NCBI GenBank assembly: GCA_037389465.1
Contig: JAZARR010000074.1
Span: 5,394,001-5,458,000, forward strand
Length of the DNA stretch: 64,000 nt
Reading direction: 5' to 3'
From: Baylisascaris procyonis
Lineage: Eukaryota; Nematoda; Chromadorea; Rhabditida; Ascarididae
Shown: in pieces, positions 1-12,548 of the stretch
How the letters are laid out: each line of letters starts with the position of its first letter
How positions within the stretch are numbered: the first letter of the stretch is position 1
Translations under genes and position numbers: made by a program
Notes under the pieces: model-generated
Database searches by the model: none
What the model saw: only the letters and a program-made list of their open reading frames with translations
Told to the model about the DNA's origin: nothing

Positions 1-51
1 TAGAACAGTGAGCATGACTATTGAATAGATAAGTCTCGCAAGAATACCTAC

Positions 52-754
52 CGAGTGAAATTGCTGATGCGGTCGACGTTGCGATGCTTGGTATAGTCGG
101 TATGACGGGTATGACTGGAACCGTTTGGCAGCAACCATTGACGCACCTGCTTGCTTGAGAGCTATATGCCGCACATTGATAGTCATAATAACAGCTAACA
201 CCCAATTGTTGCACTCCATTAGCACAATTTATTGGCGATGGATTATTGTAATATATACACGCTACAAAATTTGTTGCACTAAGAAATATAAGACATACTT
301 GTGAACAGAATTTACTCATTACTCGTTAACATTTGTGTTGGCCACCAAAAACTCCAATGGATAAAGTTATGCTATAACCTAAAATAGTTACTGTGAATTA
401 AAATCATCGGAACACAAACATCCGCGCACACGGACGTTAAAACGCACGTACACGCGGACTTTACTGCTATTAGAATGTGTTCTCGCTATAAACGCATACA
501 ATGTGAAGAAAGCTTATGGATTAAAAAAATTTCGATTCAAATCCTTTGAAAAATACGATTCAATGATTCCTATTTAATTATAGCATTTGATGAGGTATAT
601 ACTTACGATTGTATGAGAAGTACTGGCTTGGATAAGTACCGCAGATATAATAGAGAACTTGTCGTTTCCTGATAGTCCCTATAGATAAGCTGGCTTGCTG
701 GGACTCTTCACTCATCACAAATGCCAGCATAACAAATACGATGTTGAGCAGCAT
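52..754 (-). CDS. small secreted cysteine-rich protein, 5' part (runs off the window edge)
   Basis: Two exons read on the minus strand: 607-754 (ATG at 754, donor GTAAGT) and 52-261 (acceptor TTTTGTAG, next donor GTAGGT). Both joins are in phase and give 119 residues before the next, unseen exon. Residues 1-16 are a hydrophobic signal peptide, so the product should be secreted. A basic RKR at 29-31 could be a processing site. Cysteines lie at 38, 51, 62, 73, 79, 89 and 93-94, ending in an NGCC motif followed by a Pro/Ile/Thr/Ser-rich stretch. The spacing C-x10-C-x5-C-x9-C-x3-CC resembles the nematode CC-type or lustrin-like cysteine-rich modules. That family assignment is from memory of the pattern, not a search. 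The function is unknown; a cuticle, secretory or extracellular-matrix role is possible. An alternative first ATG at 319 would also give a signal-like start, but would skip the well-supported upstream exon. Confidence 0.68.
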
Positions 755-3200
755 CGCATCCTATGAATTTTCTTTGAATGAAAGCATAGGGTTGAAATTA
801 TGGCGCAACTATACCACATAAGACTCATAAGGCCTTAGAGCTGCTTTTTCTCAATTTCCCAGATAAGACGCTAATGCAATATTTCGCATCCATTTAAGTG
901 GTCAATTTATTTTCGATTGCTTGGTATATGGGGCAAAAAAATACGTATGGGCATGAAAGTCGACGCAAAACGAAACAACGAACGCAATGACAAAATTGTA
1001 TCAGTCACACAGCTATCATGTACGCTCTGCGCATGTGTGTTCAGATGGATTATGAGAAATTATTGTGCAAAAATCATTGCTGCATTGCTTCATTTGAAAT
1101 TCTATGAGCGGCTAATATCAATTCCCTTCATGATATTATTAGATTTCTCATACAAAAAGTTAGAAGCAAGAACAATACGATGTTACTAAACGATACAATG
1201 ACAGAGAGTGAAAGGTACACTTTTAATTTCTCAATATGACATTTAAATCAACAAAATTTAGTTGTGATGGACTTAAAATGGATTTTTATGATTCATCTCA
1301 TTTCTATCAGTTAATTCAGAGGTCATATCAATAATAAAGCAAAAATGAAGCCGCTTATTATGTGAAACATTGAAATAAGTAATAATTAATTTATAACATT
1401 ACCGCATGAAGTATTCTCGATGATTTTTTTCAGAAAACTGCACGGCTTCTGCTGCAAAATGCAATATCGGTTTAACTGAGCGGTGAGCCACATAAATGTT
1501 TGACGTAATCAGAGAATGCATATTTATTCAGCCGTATATAAAGTAAACATCAATTACGCGACATTTCTATGCCAAAAATAAATCTGCGCTAATTTGAAGC
1601 GTTTGCCCACAAGGTTTGATCTATTTCTAGGCACTAATAAGAGATGAATTTCTCGGAAAGAGCTTTCGAATATTGAGAAATAAAAACGCCTGAAGACACA
1701 TATGCGATGGGAGTTGGAGAGGGGAGGGGGGAGGAAATAGAGGAAATGGATCGTATGAAAATATTGCACATTTTTGAGAGACGACGGTATTTTATGAGAG
1801 GAGATGAGAAGAGACATTTTATGAGTCACTGCTCCCTATCCAGAATTGCACATTTTCGTGTTCCATTTTGCTCCCTCGTCCCAGCATCACTTCACATATA
1901 CTAGGGTAATCATTTTGGCTCTATATCTCCAATAAGGAAAATGGAAGATGATGCAACTTCTAGTCTAAATGGATGGTTGACGAATCGAGTAATGCCAGCA
2001 TCAAGCATTTTACTGGATGGATCACTGATCAAGGGCAGTTAAAATTTTTCTCGCAGTGCACTCAGTTAGGGCAGCTTTTCAGACATTAAATACGCAGTGA
2101 TCATTTCGGCGAAGTGTCTACCCATATTACACATTCATCTACCCGGAGATCGTATTGCAATACAATTTTTGATATCACAATCATTGATAAATTATCAAAG
2201 CAGTAAAATAGTCAATTAGAATAACCACTAATTGAAGCTTTATAGGAACCAATTGTTTACTTTCATATTTCCCCATTTAGTATTGCTGAACTTATCATAG
2301 GAAATACTAAAAATGATTTCTCAATGGATTTAGCAGTTGAATGATGAAAATTTTGCATATGAATGAGAGAATATTGTCATACGTATTCGAAAAGGAAATG
2401 AGAGATGATCACGATGGATAGGAACAATTGTTGATATTTGAGTCTGTAATGAGCGGCATGTCCAGTGAAGTGATAGTTAGTCGACAGCCACGAGTCACTC
2501 TCAGGGTTCGTTTTTCCTTCTCGTTTTAACACCTGAGAACACCAACAATGATAAAAATGAAGAGAAATGTTTTCACTATTTTTCGTCTCCGAACTGTGCA
2601 AAAAGCTTCCATCACTATGCCTGATTTCAGCAAGGTGACATCTCCTTCCTATGCATCAGATCACTTGACTAGCCCTTACTCTTATTACCTTTTACTACTT
2701 ATATGTGCCATTTCTCCAATGTGCGGAACAAGAACCAGTTGGCCACCAACGATAACCTATTTGGTCAAGAGCGCTTCAAGCACAAGATGATGCACTCAGT
2801 TTACAATCGACTATAAAATTTTCTACCACAATGTTCATCTGTAGATGGGGTGAGTACGTAATAAACGTTAGTGGGAAGAAAAAGAAAGCTTTTTTGGCCA
2901 TACGAACAATAGTATTGCGACTCCTTCTTTAACGCTTCTGGCTACATACGAAGCACAAAATCACGCCCCTCAGAAAGCTTACCGCGTGCTATCGTGTTTC
3001 ATATCGCCGAGTGCCTTCCCTTAATTGCACGTATTTTCTCTATTTTCATCGTTGCTGAGGGAGAAATAAAATGTTTCGTTTGTTGATAGTAAATTTAAAT
3101 AGCCGGTATTATGATCATCTCACTTATTTCTGTGATAACCGCAGCATCCCTTTGTGAGATCTCCTCATTGATGAACATATTTGATAGATACATACGGCAA
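755..3200. other. intergenic stretch, no supported gene
   Basis: No reading frame here combines a plausible start or acceptor with coding-like composition. A purine-rich patch near 1705-1830 opens frames on both strands by composition alone. A short ATG followed by five codons and an in-phase donor at about 2619-2636 might be a tiny first exon of the dynein light chain gene, but the donor (GTGACA) is weak. Confidence 0.5.
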
Positions 3201-3225
3201 CGATGTTTAACGAATTTTGATTCAG

Positions 3226-3471
3226 AGTGTTGAAATGAATTTCGAGCAAGCATTATTCGCACAAACAGTTGCCAAAGAGCAAATTTTAGCCGGCAACACA
3301 AACGAGAAAGCGATCGCCAGTGCGTTGAGAAACCGATTCGACGAGAAGTACGGTCCGTATTGGCAATGTGTTGTTGGCAGTAGCTTCGGTTCATTCGTCA
3401 CACATCGCAACAATCATTTTGTCTATTTCTACATTGATGATTTTGCTGTACTTCTTTATAAGAGTGCATAA
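3226..3471 (+). CDS. LC8-type dynein light chain (final exon; N-terminus uncertain)
   Basis: Encodes about 81 residues closely following the LC8/DYNLL fold: a helical N-terminal half ending in FDEKYGPYWQC, then VVGSSFGSFVTH and HFVYFYIDDFAVLLYKSA to the TAA stop. In LC8 the strand carrying FGSxVTH forms the groove that binds partner peptides in dynein and many other complexes, and it is conserved here. The exon opens at an acceptor (TTGATTCAG, ending at 3225) in phase 0. A standalone start at the ATG at 3235 would lose only the first few residues. The N-terminal half is divergent: SVEMNFEQ stands where canonical LC8 has the NADMSEEMQQ region. It is therefore a divergent paralogue rather than the near-invariant DLC-1/DYNLL1 copy. 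The upstream exon is not identified with confidence. It could be cytoplasmic dynein-associated or a tissue-specific (sperm or sensory) light chain; this is inference. Confidence 0.88.
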   Translation, partial: SVEMNFEQALFAQTVAKEQILAGNTNEKAIASALRNRFDEKYGPYWQCVVGSSFGSFVTHRNNHFVYFYIDDFAVLLYKSA

Positions 3472-3971
3472 TATTTCCTCTTCGTTATTTCCTTAGTCTT
3501 CTCATATATAACTCTCACTTTTTCATTCCTTAGATTTTTCTCTGTATTAATTGATTTTAGAGTTGTTCACTCAATTATAAAGCATCCAAAAGGAAGCACA
3601 GGAAGGGAAAATAAGTGAATAAGGAAGACATAAATATCCTATTCCTCAGCGATTGAAATTTAATTGAATTGATATATAGTGGAAGAAATTTTTCCTCCTA
3701 GATTTGATATTTCATTCACCAGCACATCATCATATTTGCAGAATTTCGCGCAACAAAAGCGGTCAGTAGTGAAGTTGGGATGAAAGCTAGAAAGATATAG
3801 CACCTACTTAAATGAGTAGTTTGAAGAGTCATTCAGCCTCCCGAACAAACATTATTTTCAGTAACCATGCTTCATTATCTCTCCGAATTTAATTCTTATA
3901 TAATATGTCCGCGCTTATCTCTTCCCCTTCTGATTACCGTGCACTTTGTTTAATTTGATGCTTCGATATTG

Positions 3972-4162
3972 CTACTTGATCGTTGCCCTCTTCGTTACCG
4001 ATTCCGCTGCCATGTGATAACTCCTCGAATATGGTACTCGTTCTCCGATCTCTCTGCGGCCCATTCTGTTCCATTTCGCATCGAAGTTTTCTACTGGATC
4101 ATAAATATGTCCATCTATGCCGTTAACAAAATAAAAGCAAAAATTTAATGCGCTTATGACTG
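3972..4162 (-). CDS. terminal exon of a probable secreted peptide precursor
   Basis: The exon starts right after a strong acceptor (GTTTTTATGTACAG on the minus strand) and runs 62 residues to a TAG stop. It begins hydrophobic (VISALNFCFYFVNG), as if it were the second half of a signal peptide, then becomes polar. Two features resemble neuropeptide precursors: GRR after WNRM, a classic amidation plus dibasic cleavage signature, and KR near the C-terminus (VTKR). No known peptide family is recognised. The upstream exon should end in phase 1. A short exon with a signal-peptide-like start near 4200-4290 exists, but its donors do not fit the phase, so the 5' end is unresolved. It could instead be a small secreted protein without peptide processing. 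Confidence 0.42.
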
Positions 4163-4979
4163 CTGTACATAAAAACAACACCAACAATTAAATCAACAAT
4201 ACTGTGTAAATCAAGTCGTATATGCCGCTAATGAACATATAAATTGAAACAATTATAAACAGAATCAACATCTTTGAGCGGCATACTTCCTTACTGATAT
4301 GCAAATGAAATTTCAGAAGAAATGAACAACACATAAGCATTTACCGAATAAAAGTTTTGCCCCATTGGAAGATAGATTTGGATTAAAGAATTACTGCACT
4401 CCAAAAAAATAACTTTATCAGTATAAAACTGAGGACGAATAATTTAATAAATATTATTTTATAAGAATTCATTGATGCCCAACGAAAGGGATGAATAACA
4501 ACAATGATTTAGTGATTAATATCTTTCAAAAATTAAAACTAAAAACTCGCCATTCGTTGCAGTGCACAAAAAAATTTCCCTTTTCAATTGCGCAAGAAAC
4601 AAAATGCATAAATCTCACATCTTGGAAGCGCTATCCATAAGAAGTACTGCATGATAATAAATGTATATGCATAAATATGTACATACACGTTAAATACAAT
4701 TAAATGCACATTTTTTAAAATATTTTAGGCTCATATTCGACAATTCCGTTAGGTGATGTGCCGGAAAATTTTCGATTTCGCGCATAATCGTTTTACCATT
4801 CCCAATCACTTTTTTTTCTAGTATTTCAGAACAAATCAAACCAAACGACCCTGACCTTGCAACCGTATACTGGAATTGGGAACTTTCTTCCCTCGTTCCC
4901 TATCTCGGCTACAGAATGGCCTCATATAGCCTAAACTAGGTACAATATTTACATTTGAGCATATCTGGTAGCATAGTCG

Positions 4980-5222
4980 TTATAATAGGATATTAGCCGG
5001 ATAGACCGCAGTATTTTGCTCTTCCTCCAGTTTGCGTTTGTAGGTGAGAAAGTCTTCAATTAGACATCGACATCTAAACAAAACATCGTCATACTGTGAA
5101 CTTGCTACTAATAACTGCAATAGTTTCTCATGTAAATTGCTTTCTGTTCTTTCATAAGTAATAAGTATTGATATAATTGCCAAGAAAAGTACAGGAACGG
5201 AAAAATTGTTTTTTATTTTCAA
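4980..5222 (-). CDS. small predicted secreted protein (80 aa), unknown function
   Basis: Single open frame with an ATG at 5222 and TAA stop. Residues 8-21 are hydrophobic (VPVLFLAIISILIT), giving a plausible signal peptide, followed by a helical charged region with a CRC pair at about residues 51-53, a KRK cluster and EEE. No family is recognised. It lies about 220 bp downstream of the CHK-kinase-like gene on the same strand. Its length is near what chance allows in this AT-rich sequence; the signal peptide followed by a charged, leucine-patterned domain is the argument for it. It may be one exon of a larger gene: an internal GTATGA donor is possible. Confidence 0.4.
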   Translation of the reverse strand: MKIKNNFSVPVLFLAIISILITYERTESNLHEKLLQLLVASSQYDDVLFRCRCLIEDFLTYKRKLEEEQNTAVYPANILL

Positions 5223-5445
5223 AAATTACTGCAAAATTCAGAATTTTTTGGCTCGTTTATCTTGTTGCTACATATTGTCACTCATATGAATGCTCAACGT
5301 GTAAACAAATATGCTCAGAAATGTTTCAGGTGAACACTTATATGCTGCCACTAAAAAGAAATAAGCTGATAGGATTGAGGGTGGGTAAAATGAAAGCAAA
5401 ATCAAGTATGACCATAAAATTTGTTCATGAGGACTTTAGAATTTT

Positions 5446-8400
5446 TCAGGTAGCTGACCTATGGAGGATGCATCGCTGTCTTTCCTGGATGTGTTCTTCG
5501 CCAAGTAATCCATTCCCTTCATCAGCATGACCACTCAATGATGGTAGCATTATAAGTAGCCCCTGAAATATGCATATGAGATTTTCCTCTAAAATTCACA
5601 TATATTCATTTTAAAAAAATATGTATGCAAATTTTGTCATAATTCATCAAAACTGTGGCAGAAACGAGTCAGATTTTGTCCTTCTTGATAATGTTTATAT
5701 AAAGCGTTTATTCTTTATCAACCTTCAAAACTCAATGCTAAACACACCTGTCCGAAAAATCTTTCATAGGCGTGTTTGATTTGATCGACTGTATAGGGTA
5801 TTCCATGGATATTTCTCTCGCGAAGTTTAGCCAGCAGACACCCATGATAGTATTCAAGGAGATGATCAAGTTCCCCACGACGAATTTCTGGATCCACTGA
5901 ACTGCCCAAAAGACGGACGAAATCCTCGGCTACGTTACCCGCGTGTGCATTCTGTAATGATATTAACTTCACATACGGGTATTCTCGGATGGTTAATTCA
6001 TCTAATAAAACCAATGTCTCATAAAGCATAGAAAATTTCTGTGCCTAACTTCAGATATCAAAAAGAACGTGATGAAATTACCTGAAAAGAAAAGAATTCG
6101 GTATATAGTCACAAACCTGCCAATCGATGAGGGCAACGATTTCATCAAATGTTTCTCCATCTGAATCAGGCACTTTTCTCCATAAGATATTATTTGTCCA
6201 GAGATCACCATGTGTTAGTACGGAAACCATGCCAAGCTCTTGATGAAGTAATTGCCCATTATGGAAAGCCAACTGAAAATCTTCAGAAAATATAAGAATA
6301 TATGTTTGCATCAATAACAAATCAACGAACTAATTCGCTACTAGCATAATTTAGAGTCAAGAAAACTTTGAAACGTTTATTCGATTGCATTTAAAATATA
6401 AAAGTGCAAAAATTTCGGAAACAAAACTCCAATTCAATGGAGCTTGAATTAATGGAGATGAAATGCGACCTGATCTTCGACAGCTGCAGCAAGTTCATCC
6501 AGTAGTGACGCTCTTCCATTGTCGACAAGGAAGAAATTGCCAAAATCCTGTCGAAGGCTCGCGATAGTTCGGTAAATCCTCTGTCTGGTGATTAACGGAA
6601 AGGCCTGCTGCACCTCGAGGAACGTAGAGCTGAAAATGAAAAAGTTTTTTTGCTCGAAATTTTTCTTTCCTAGAGTCTAGGACAGCACTGGCTGGCCATT
6701 CTTCTGTCGAACTTCATCGTTAACAAACCAACGGCTAAACGACCAGCAGGCAGAAATCAACTGACATAACTGGCTTGGTAATTGTATTCTATAAGGTGCC
6801 AAATTCCCTCAATGAAGATATGGAGTTTAAGTCTGATGGAAATTTTACAACCGCTTAACGCTATTATAAACATTATGTCGTCGAACGTATGATATTATCA
6901 GCTAATCATGATTTAACTTGCAGCTGAACTACGCATTCAAAAGACGTATTCACAAAAGAAAAAAAAATCAAAAAATTGGGCTTTCAGTGTTTCCATTCTT
7001 ATGCCTGATGGAAAAGCATAAAGACTCAGGCTTGATGGAAAAGTGCTGACGGAAAAGCATGGACCAGTTTGATTCTAAAATCATAAGAGCAACACATTCA
7101 ACTGTTTCAGTGCTGTTTTGAGTGTGGTCTTCGCTATTTTCGTTTTTAAATTGACTAATTTATTTATATTTTCATGCAGCGATATGTTCTTTCACAACGT
7201 TCTTTGAAATACTCTTCGATCTTCCAAATCTTCGTTTACACTTTTTTCGAAATTGCACAGAACGGCCTTTAATGAGTAACAAAGACGCATAAAACATTAT
7301 ATATTTTCTTAAACTGGCACTCTAATATTCCTTCAACAATAATGGTTGTAGAATGTTTCCAGAGTGCCATATGTGGAAAGCGATAAAGTAATAAGACGAA
7401 CCGAAGAATTTTATCAGCACCAATATGCCAAGTCCAATTTGTGAGAGAATAGGCATGAAGATTAGCGAGTTGCTCGAAAACCTGAAAAATATTTGCACGT
7501 CAAAATAAAAAAAAATTGATAGGCGGTCCTTTTTGGCATAAGCTTAATCGATAGAAAAGATTTAGCGCAATGATGAATTTCTAGACTGTTTCACTCAATA
7601 TTTTATATGTAACAAATACTCATGAGAACACTAGTCATGCTCACTGCAATTAAGTGATGTTGCTTGTGAATAGCTCCCATCTTCGTTTCCAAAGTTCAGA
7701 AAAAACTTCGAAGTTATCGCAGAATAAAAAAAAAAAGAAGAAAACCTTTTTTTGGGAAGGAAATTCACACAAATACTAATACGACAATTTCTCATCATCC
7801 AATTTTCGAAACGCGCCAATTCAAGGAAACCATGCATTTTTCCATTAAAGACTATGCTTATCAGATTGAAGGATTTTTTTATCAAAAATATCAAAAAATT
7901 CTATCCTTCTCGTCGACGTTCTTAAAACTGAAATGGATAATAATTTCTGTAGAGAATGATGCGATGACGAAGAAATGTGATAGCCTAAATGCGAAAATAT
8001 CTATCAAAGTTTTAAATATGCTTTAATTGGATGATATATGACAAAACAGCTTATAAGGAAAATAAAGAGGCAAACTTATGCATAAATAAATCCAACATCT
8101 ACGAGAGATGTGAGATGTTTTGCCCGACTAGATGTGGGCACAAAAAAACACGATGCAACCCAGTCGAAATTGAAACAATCGATGCCGTACGCTTTAGATG
8201 ATAGTGCCATGCGTTCGTTACCTTCATGCACGAGATGATCCTCCACATCCATGCCCCAGCAAAGAGACGAGAAGGAAAGACAGCTAAGACAATATTCTCA
8301 ACAATGGCTTCAAAAATTTCAATAGATATTAATTGAAGAAGGAGACAAACGCAAAAATTCATGATGCATATCAACGAATACATCGCAACAAAGTGCTTCG

Positions 8401-10960
8401 TTATAGTTCATTGGCTTCTTTTTATCGTTTATTGTTCTCTCGCTTGGAAAAAGTGGTCATTTGAAAATCATTGCTCATTAATTTTTACTTTATGGAAGAA
8501 TCCTTCATGACCGAAAATAAAATCCAGAAATGAAATTTCATAAACAATTATATGGTTTAAGTATGACCTAAATTACAATACCCATTTCCTGAATAAATAA
8601 CATCAAAATATATAAATTCGTTTAAAAAAAAAGAAACGCCGAAATTCTGGCAATGGAACATGCTTCTTTAAGAGTCGATAAGAACATAGAAATGAACTAA
8701 CCCATGTAATTGGCTGCTACATCTATGCATTTTATCTATAATTGTGGAAAGATGAAATTATATAAAAGCGATGACTGCATGATTTGCCATAAAATTTTTC
8801 ACATAACGCGAAAGTTTTGCATTCGCAGCCAAAGGATCAGAAGGCAGACACCAGAACTATAAGGATTTAATCGCTTACAGCTCTTAATGCCCTTGGAGAA
8901 AGGCCATTGTAAAGTGGCTTGACGGCGGCCGTGTCGCAGAGATCATCAAAGAGTAAAAGACCAGATTGCGAGCCTGAACGCCGGAAATGTTGCGCGTAGT
9001 AGCACATCGGCAATAAAACGCCCATCAGATGTGCGTCGCGACGTGCCAGCTGATAGAACGCCGTTTCTGAAGCGTGACCCTGCAAAGGACTGCCTTATTT
9101 TAGCCCTCATGAACCTAGATTTCATGAAAATCTTGGAACACCTCGGAACACTTTGCCCGAAACCTATTAAGTGAATGTATATCTTGAAATCCCACTAAAG
9201 ATACAGAATTGTATCATCGGAAATTTTTGCCTCGATAACATCATTGCTCATTTGCGCTGCATGGCGCTCGTTCACGCTGCCAGCAACGACAACCTTCATA
9301 TGAGCCATGTTTCGCATGAACTTTTTTCCTCATCGCTTACGCCGCACTGTTGAGTCTAGAAGAAGGTTTATTATTCCCGCACGAGTGGCGAAAAGCAATC
9401 ATATCATGAATGTATCGGAAAATGCGAAAAATTTGCTCACTAAGTGCAATAACAGCTTATCTCTCTATTAGAGATGCCACTTTGCTTGCCATGTGACTGC
9501 TTCTATCTGAAATGATAAGGGGTGGAGCTTCAGATCGCTCGATGCGATGTGTGCAAACATCCACAAATCGAAAGCGGCACCGCGTCCCAACCGGCAGCGC
9601 TTGACTGAGATATATGACACAACATTTCTGATTGATCGAACAACATTGAATGCCTCGGCAGAGGATAACGAAGTAAATAAGCACAGTGCACAACAGCGAA
9701 TGCGGCTTCCCATTTTCTCATGAACATCAAAACGTTTTGTGATGCTGCATAGATGACTTCTGCTTTTCCAAGAAAGCTTATTACCCTCGAGGGTAAGAAA
9801 AGAGCAGATGAAAATAAGTTTTGTTCACCTCTTGTACGCCAAAAGATGCTATTAAAACTAACAGATTATTTCCGAACAACTAAAATAAAAATGCAAAAAC
9901 TCACAAGTAGACTCAGGAATGTGGGCAGGATGAAATAACGGAAGAGGACATGATGTAGGCTTGATCAACAATTTTAACGGAACCAGGCGTAGTTTCATAC
10001 CTGGAACAAGTAAATCAAGAGATACGATAGTACGTTAACATCAATAAACGCATGTCACTGACCACTTTGAGGATCACTTCGAGTCGATCATGTTGTTCTT
10101 GCATTTCTTCAAGAGTTGTATAGCGAATATTTTTGGCGAGTATCTCAGTGGACGGTATCTTCAGCACAAGGCTTGTAGGTAGACGAGAGCAATCGTCTCC
10201 TTGCCAGTCAAACCATAGACGGACTGTCACCGAAAGAAATCCCTAAAATTTTATTAGCAACTTGCCTCATCATATTTAATTAGAAGCTCGCCAAAAAAAA
10301 GGCTCGAAAAAAACAACGTCGGTGCAATCGTTTGTCACTGATTAAATGCAACTCGTATCTCCTGTTGATGAATGGAGGCAATTAACATTTGAAAGGATCT
10401 GCATTAATTGAATAAATTGCTTTGGATACAAGAGAAAAGAAATGTGCATTGGCGTTAGATAGCTGAGAGCGTCTCCAAACTTTGAATCAAACTGTTGCCT
10501 TCTTCGATAAAGATTTTCATAAATTATAGCGATATACAAAAAGATGCCCCAATATTCATTGAATACGCCTTGCTTATAATGTTTAAAGTTAGCGTATTTT
10601 TAGAGCTTATGCTATTTGTACATTGCATTCAATTTTACATCTTTTCAGAAAATAATCTGACTATCAGTAAAATCTATTGCACAGCACATAAAGCTTTAAT
10701 GGAATATTCGACGAGCAATTCTTTTTTATCACCATTGATTCTTATTACTCTCAAGACAATCACTTATGGAATTCAATGATGCCTTTACTAATATAATGAC
10801 TTCTAATGAAGAATTTCGAGTATCATACCTGTTTGCAGCCGATTTGTTGCATGCTGAATTGTGGTCCAAAAGTGCATCGAGTATTGAAGGCGGTACGTAG
10901 TTTACGTTGTAAGAACGATACAGTGACCGTTGTTCCGAAAATGCTGAGATCCTTGTCCAT
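5446..10960 (-). CDS. CHK-kinase-like protein (nematode DUF1679 / EcKinase superfamily)
   Basis: Eight exons on the minus strand: 10829-10960, 10063-10242, 8879-9079, 7402-7481, 6470-6629, 6117-6272, 5748-5951 and 5446-5562. Every boundary is GT-AG and in phase, giving a 409-residue protein of normal family length. Landmarks: the N-terminal FGPQFSMQQIG and GFLSV strands, LVLKIP with a candidate ATP-binding Lys at 72, SGLLLFDDL, LANLHAYSL, the catalytic HGDLWTNN at 272-279, LIDWQ with the metal-binding Asp at 301, and AEDFVRLL after it. The family has a protein-kinase-like fold and is thought to phosphorylate small molecules, by analogy with choline/ecdysteroid/aminoglycoside kinases; the substrate here is unknown. 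Key residues are intact, so it is probably active. The start is the ATG matching the family N-terminus (MDKDLSIFG), but the frame stays open upstream to about 11090, so an extra 5' exon cannot be excluded. It is probably cytosolic, with no signal peptide. Confidence 0.93.
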
Positions 10961-12119
10961 AGTACCGTAGAGATTTGTGCTCAATTGTATGCGAGCGACT
11001 TGTTGAATAGCAGGCAAAGATGCCTTTGGCACGGCCAAACCACCAGCCAAGCTTATATCACTCTGCTTGTGTCTCTTTGATTTCTTTTATCTAGAGGATC
11101 ATCGTTTAGCAAGACGACTCAAAAATTGGGAAAAAACCATTTCTCATGCCAAAATGTGCATTCCAACAAAAAAAAAAAAATACGATCGCAATATCAGCAT
11201 GATCTCGCAATACCTATCATTGTTTATTTTAAATCTTTTCATCACGCGCCGCTGTACCCTCAAATAGCCTACAATAATTCCAAATCTCTTCGAGCACACG
11301 AAGTCAATTCGACGGCCAGTACAGTTAAGTGATATAAATGTCGATATTGTCAGGGTGGATTTTTCTTCCTGAAATTCACATGAGCTCTTTATGCTCGAAA
11401 CATTTTTATTTTTATCTTACACTTCATTTTATAACTTCAAAAAAGTCATGGTTTGTTCGAGAGAAACGGATGAAAAAACAATGAAAAATTAAACCCACAG
11501 CGATATTTCCATATGTTCGAAAACTTGAAATTAAGCTCTAAACAAACTCGAGATATTATATGTAGAAGAGAAGAGTGAGAAATAGCAGAACTAATTGTTT
11601 GCATTCTTTCGATACTTTATTTTTCATATATGTGATATTGCTATGGTCACCGATGAACGAACGAATCGACGAGTGTGCTGCGCAAACTTGTTCCAATAAA
11701 CATTCACCTATCATCAACACATGTATAAATAGCCCTAAAAGAATTGCCACAACACAGCTGTTTTGCCAACAGAAGAGGCTCCCGTTATACTCGTAAAGCA
11801 ATTGAAACACTATCAACCGATCACTATAGTCGAATTAACACTTCAATTTCATCGCATAAAATAATGCAGCAATTCTCATAATAGACGTTCTTTTTTTTTG
11901 AGGAATATGAAGAACTTAGATCGGAAGTAATGCTTCAATACTGCGAGGGCAGTGAATTTTGATATTCAAAAAAAGCACGAAGATGAAAAAAAAAATTCCC
12001 AATGAAATTATTTCAATCCCTCATTTTCCACATGAGAATGCATTCTTTCGAAATAATTGTTCTATTAGTGCATATGCAAATTTAAAGTGAGGTCAGTTTT
12101 CATTGCTGTATTATGGACA

Positions 12120-12500
12120 TAAATATTTGTACAAAAATATTTGTATACATAAGTTTATATTTACATTTATTTTTATTTACATTCCATTCATATTGACTTA
12201 TTTAACACTTCCTTATGAATGCATTTATATAATTATAGAAATATAAATATAAGCAAACACAAACACAAACATAAATGTAAGCATAAATAAATCAATAAAG
12301 CAACATTTATTTATTGATTTATTTATATTTATTCATATTCATATAAGCACAAATACGTTTATAACACTTCATATAAATAAATAAACAAATAAATAAATAA
12401 ATACATTCAGTTACTTTATATTTGCGTAACCCTATTTATTTATAATTATATAAATAAATATAATTATATAAGCATGTTACTATAAAAACATATTATAAAT
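12120..12500. repeat. AT-rich low-complexity tract
   Basis: About 380 bp of interleaved ATAAATA/TTTAT-type and AAAT-type runs, including an A-rich stretch of CAAACA and AAATAAATAAAC units near 12250-12410. It folds into many short inverted repeats and encodes nothing. It could be slipped microsatellite DNA or a matrix-attachment-like spacer; only the composition is seen. Confidence 0.7.
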
Positions 12501-12520
12501 AAAATTACACAAGTAAGCAA

Positions 12521-12548
12521 AATCATTCCGCATCATGGCGGAATGATT
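12521..12548. repeat. 11-bp inverted repeat with 6-base spacer
   Basis: AATCATTCCGC at 12521-12531 faces its exact reverse complement at 12538-12548, separated by ATCATG. It sits at the right edge of the AT-rich tract. It might be the end of a degraded miniature element or a chance hairpin; no target-site duplication is evident. Confidence 0.4.

Noticed and set aside
1707..1904. 65-codon plus-strand frame rich in Glu, Arg and Met
   Set aside because: It simply translates a purine-rich GAGGAG stretch; no start or splice support.
5177..5530. 117-codon plus-strand frame with a Cys-containing middle
   Set aside because: It overlaps the last exon of the well-supported CHK gene and the secreted ORF on the minus strand; its start context and downstream half are poor.
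9457..9730. Three overlapping minus-strand frames of 66-81 codons, some starting like a signal peptide
   Set aside because: They lie in an intron of the CHK-kinase-like gene, all three frames are open at once, and none has convincing splice sites. G+C-rich composition explains this.
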